Shown in pieces: positions 62,405-64,000 of a stretch of 64,000 nucleotides of DNA. A program made the translations under genes and the position numbers. The notes below the pieces were generated by a model, which saw only the letters and a program-made list of their open reading frames with translations, was not told where the DNA came from and did not search any database. The stretch spans positions 744,001 to 808,000 of the forward strand of contig JANQAD010000001.1 in NCBI GenBank assembly GCA_024707205.1, given 5' to 3'. The stretch is from Demequina sp. GTDB taxonomy: Bacteria > Actinomycetota > Actinomycetes > Actinomycetales > Demequinaceae. Position 1 is the stretch's first letter. Every line of letters starts with the position of its first letter.

Positions 62405-64000
62405 ATGGTCAACGACGCCCACCCCCGTCAAGCGCACGGAACCCCAGCCCTCGAAAACCTGTTCACCGAGACGCGCACCTTCCCGCCACTCGTCAGCTTT
62501 GCGGCCCACGCGAACGCCACCGCGTATGAGTACAAGAAGGCCGACGCCGACCGCCTCGAGTACTGGCGCGAGCAGGCGCTGCGCCTGTCCTGGCACGAGC
62601 CGTTCACCCAGATCCTCGACTGGTCGGACGCCCCGGTTGCCAAGTGGTTCTACGACGGCACCCTCAACGCGTGCGACAACGCCGTGGACCGCCACATCCG
62701 CCACGGCCGCGGCGACCGCGTGGCCTTCCACTTCGAGGGCGAGCCCGGCGACACCCAGACCCTCACCTACGCGGACATCCACGAGCGCGTCCAGAAGGCC
62801 GCGAATGGCCTGCTCTCCCTGGGCGTCGGCAAGGGCGACCGCGTCGCGATCTACCTCCCGCAGATCCCGGAGGCCGTGGTCGCGATGCTCGCCTGCGCGC
62901 GCATCGGCGCCATCCACTCGGTGGTCTTCGGCGGCTTCAGCGCGGAGAGCCTCCGCCAGCGCATCGACGACGCGGAGGCCAAGCTCGTCATTACGGCCGA
63001 CGGCGGCAACAGGCGGGGCGCCCACCTCGCCTTGAAGCCCCTGGTGGACGAGTCGCTCGCCCCGAGCGAGAACTACCCCACGCCCGCGGCCTCCGTTGAG
63101 CACGTGCTCGTGGTGAAGCGCACCGGCCAGGACACCGCTTGGGTTGAGGGCCGCGACCTGTGGTGGCACGACGTCGTGGACCCGCAGCCGGCAGAGCACG
63201 AGCCCGAGTGGGTCGATGCCGAGCACCCGCTCTTCATCCTCTACACCTCGGGCACCACGGGGAAGCCCAAGGGGCTGTTCCACACCACCGGCGGCTACCT
63301 CACGGGCTCGGCGACCACCCATCGCCTCGTCTTTGACCTCAAGCCGGAGACGGACGTCTACTGGTGCACCGCGGACGTGGGCTGGATCACGGGCCACTCC
63401 TACATCGTCTACGGGCCCATGATCAACGGCGCCACTCAGGTGCTCTACGAGGGCACCCCCAACACGCCCAACACGGGCCGCTGGTGGGACATCATCCAGA
63501 AGTACAAGGTCTCCATCCTCTACACCGCTCCCACCGCCATCCGCACGGTCATGAAGTGGGGCGAGGCCATCCCCGCGCAGTACGACCTCAGCTCCCTGCG
63601 CCTCCTCGGCTCCGTGGGCGAACCCATCAACCCGGAAGCGTGGATGTGGTACCGCGAGCACATCGGCGGCAACCGCTGCCCCGTGGTCGACACTTGGTGG
63701 CAGACGGAGACCGGCGCGATCATGATCAGCCCACTACCAGGTGTGACGGCCACCAAGCCGGGTTCGGCTCAGACCCCACTTCCCGGCATTGTGGCCGACG
63801 TTGTGGACGACACGGGCCGGAGCGTCGCCAACGGCGAGGGCGGGTATCTGGTCATCCGCGAGCCGTGGCCCTCGATGTTGCGCGGGATCTGGGGAGACCG
63901 CAAGCGCTACTCGAAGACCTACTGGAACCAGTTCGACGGCCTCTACTTCGCGGGCGACGGCGCCAAGAAGGACATCGACGGCGACATCTGGCTGCTCGGC
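62405..64000 (+). CDS. acs: Acetyl-CoA synthetase, C-terminus outside window
   Basis: The first 532 residues of an AMP-forming acetate-CoA ligase. Seen are [13 protein letters not shown], the phosphate-binding [27 protein letters not shown] and [13 protein letters not shown], and [16 protein letters not shown] at the edge. Activates acetate to acetyl-CoA. The ATG fits the leaderless promoter and the usual Acs N-terminus. Confidence 0.96.
   Translation, partial: MVNDAHPRQAHGTPALENLFTETRTFPPLVSFAAHANATAYEYKKADADRLEYWREQALRLSWHEPFTQILDWSDAPVAKWFYDGTLNACDNAVDRHIRHGRGDRVAFHFEGEPGDTQTLTYADIHERVQKAANGLLSLGVGKGDRVAIYLPQIPEAVVAMLACARIGAIHSVVFGGFSAESLRQRIDDAEAKLVITADGGNRRGAHLALKPLVDESLAPSENYPTPAASVEHVLVVKRTGQDTAWVEGRDLWWHDVVDPQPAEHEPEWVDAEHPLFILYTSGTTGKPKGLFHTTGGYLTGSATTHRLVFDLKPETDVYWCTADVGWITGHSYIVYGPMINGATQVLYEGTPNTPNTGRWWDIIQKYKVSILYTAPTAIRTVMKWGEAIPAQYDLSSLRLLGSVGEPINPEAWMWYREHIGGNRCPVVDTWWQTETGAIMISPLPGVTATKPGSAQTPLPGIVADVVDDTGRSVANGEGGYLVIREPWPSMLRGIWGDRKRYSKTYWNQFDGLYFAGDGAKKDIDGDIWLLG

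Overview
The window is a high-GC (roughly two-thirds G+C by eye), gene-dense stretch of an actinobacterial chromosome. The order holB, topA, Tad/Flp secretion genes, SerB-like HAD phosphatase, acs is the block known from Mycobacterium (Rv3644c to Rv3667). Together with a K+-independent proton-pumping pyrophosphatase, class-E-like sorting signals and many leaderless starts, this suggests a member of the Micrococcales or a relative; I cannot name a genus.

Layout. 1-2.0 kb: accessory genes (a truncated regulator-like gene, a DarG-like macrodomain protein without DarT, a Tat-exported protein, a decayed PqqD-like fragment). 2.0-19.4 kb: a Wzx/Wzy-type exopolysaccharide locus with GDP-deoxyhexose synthesis, two glycosyltransferases, pyruvyl transferase, flippase, polymerase, an FrhB-like protein, WbaP-type initiating transferase, a BY-kinase and its probable phosphatase, then a sorted surface protein, DUF4012 and CAP proteins. 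19.4-28.3 kb: an orphan Phd antitoxin, a large FAD/Fe-S oxidoreductase, a surface protein with 38-residue tandem repeats, a serine hydrolase, a lipoprotein, a hemerythrin protein, tRNA-Thr. 28.4-31.7 kb: TAP-type hydrolase, holB, tmk. 31.7-41.7 kb: an insertion-like stretch between tmk and topA holding an L,D-transpeptidase, two paralogous Gfo/Idh oxidoreductases around an AbiEi-like gene, and three ECF sigma/membrane-protein pairs. 41.8-50 kb: topA, IMPase, a cysteine-less radical-SAM relative, a methyltransferase, hppA. 50-55.5 kb: a fourth ECF pair and a compact Tad locus. 55.6-64 kb: HAD, SGNH hydrolase, an orphan sensor-like protein, an acyltransferase, a fused sigma2/sensor protein, DUF1990, and the start of acs.

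Three signals go beyond gene annotation. (1) The 10-mer GCCCGACGCT occurs 22 times on both strands, in genes and between them, read in several frames, and never in the first 17 kb; it behaves like a genome-wide signal word similar in style to DNA-uptake sequences. (2) A family of ECF sigma factors is translationally coupled to single-pass membrane proteins with large outer domains; one locus fuses a sigma region-2 domain directly to the membrane protein and one membrane protein stands alone. (3) Several intergenic regions hold structured inverted repeats, including two elements with the same arms bracketing the AbiEi-like gene and a nested four-copy repeat.

Data quality: ten genes, including the essential topA and holB, are each broken by a single-base gain or loss, nearly all in mononucleotide runs. 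I treat these as probable assembly errors and give the reconstructed gene spans.
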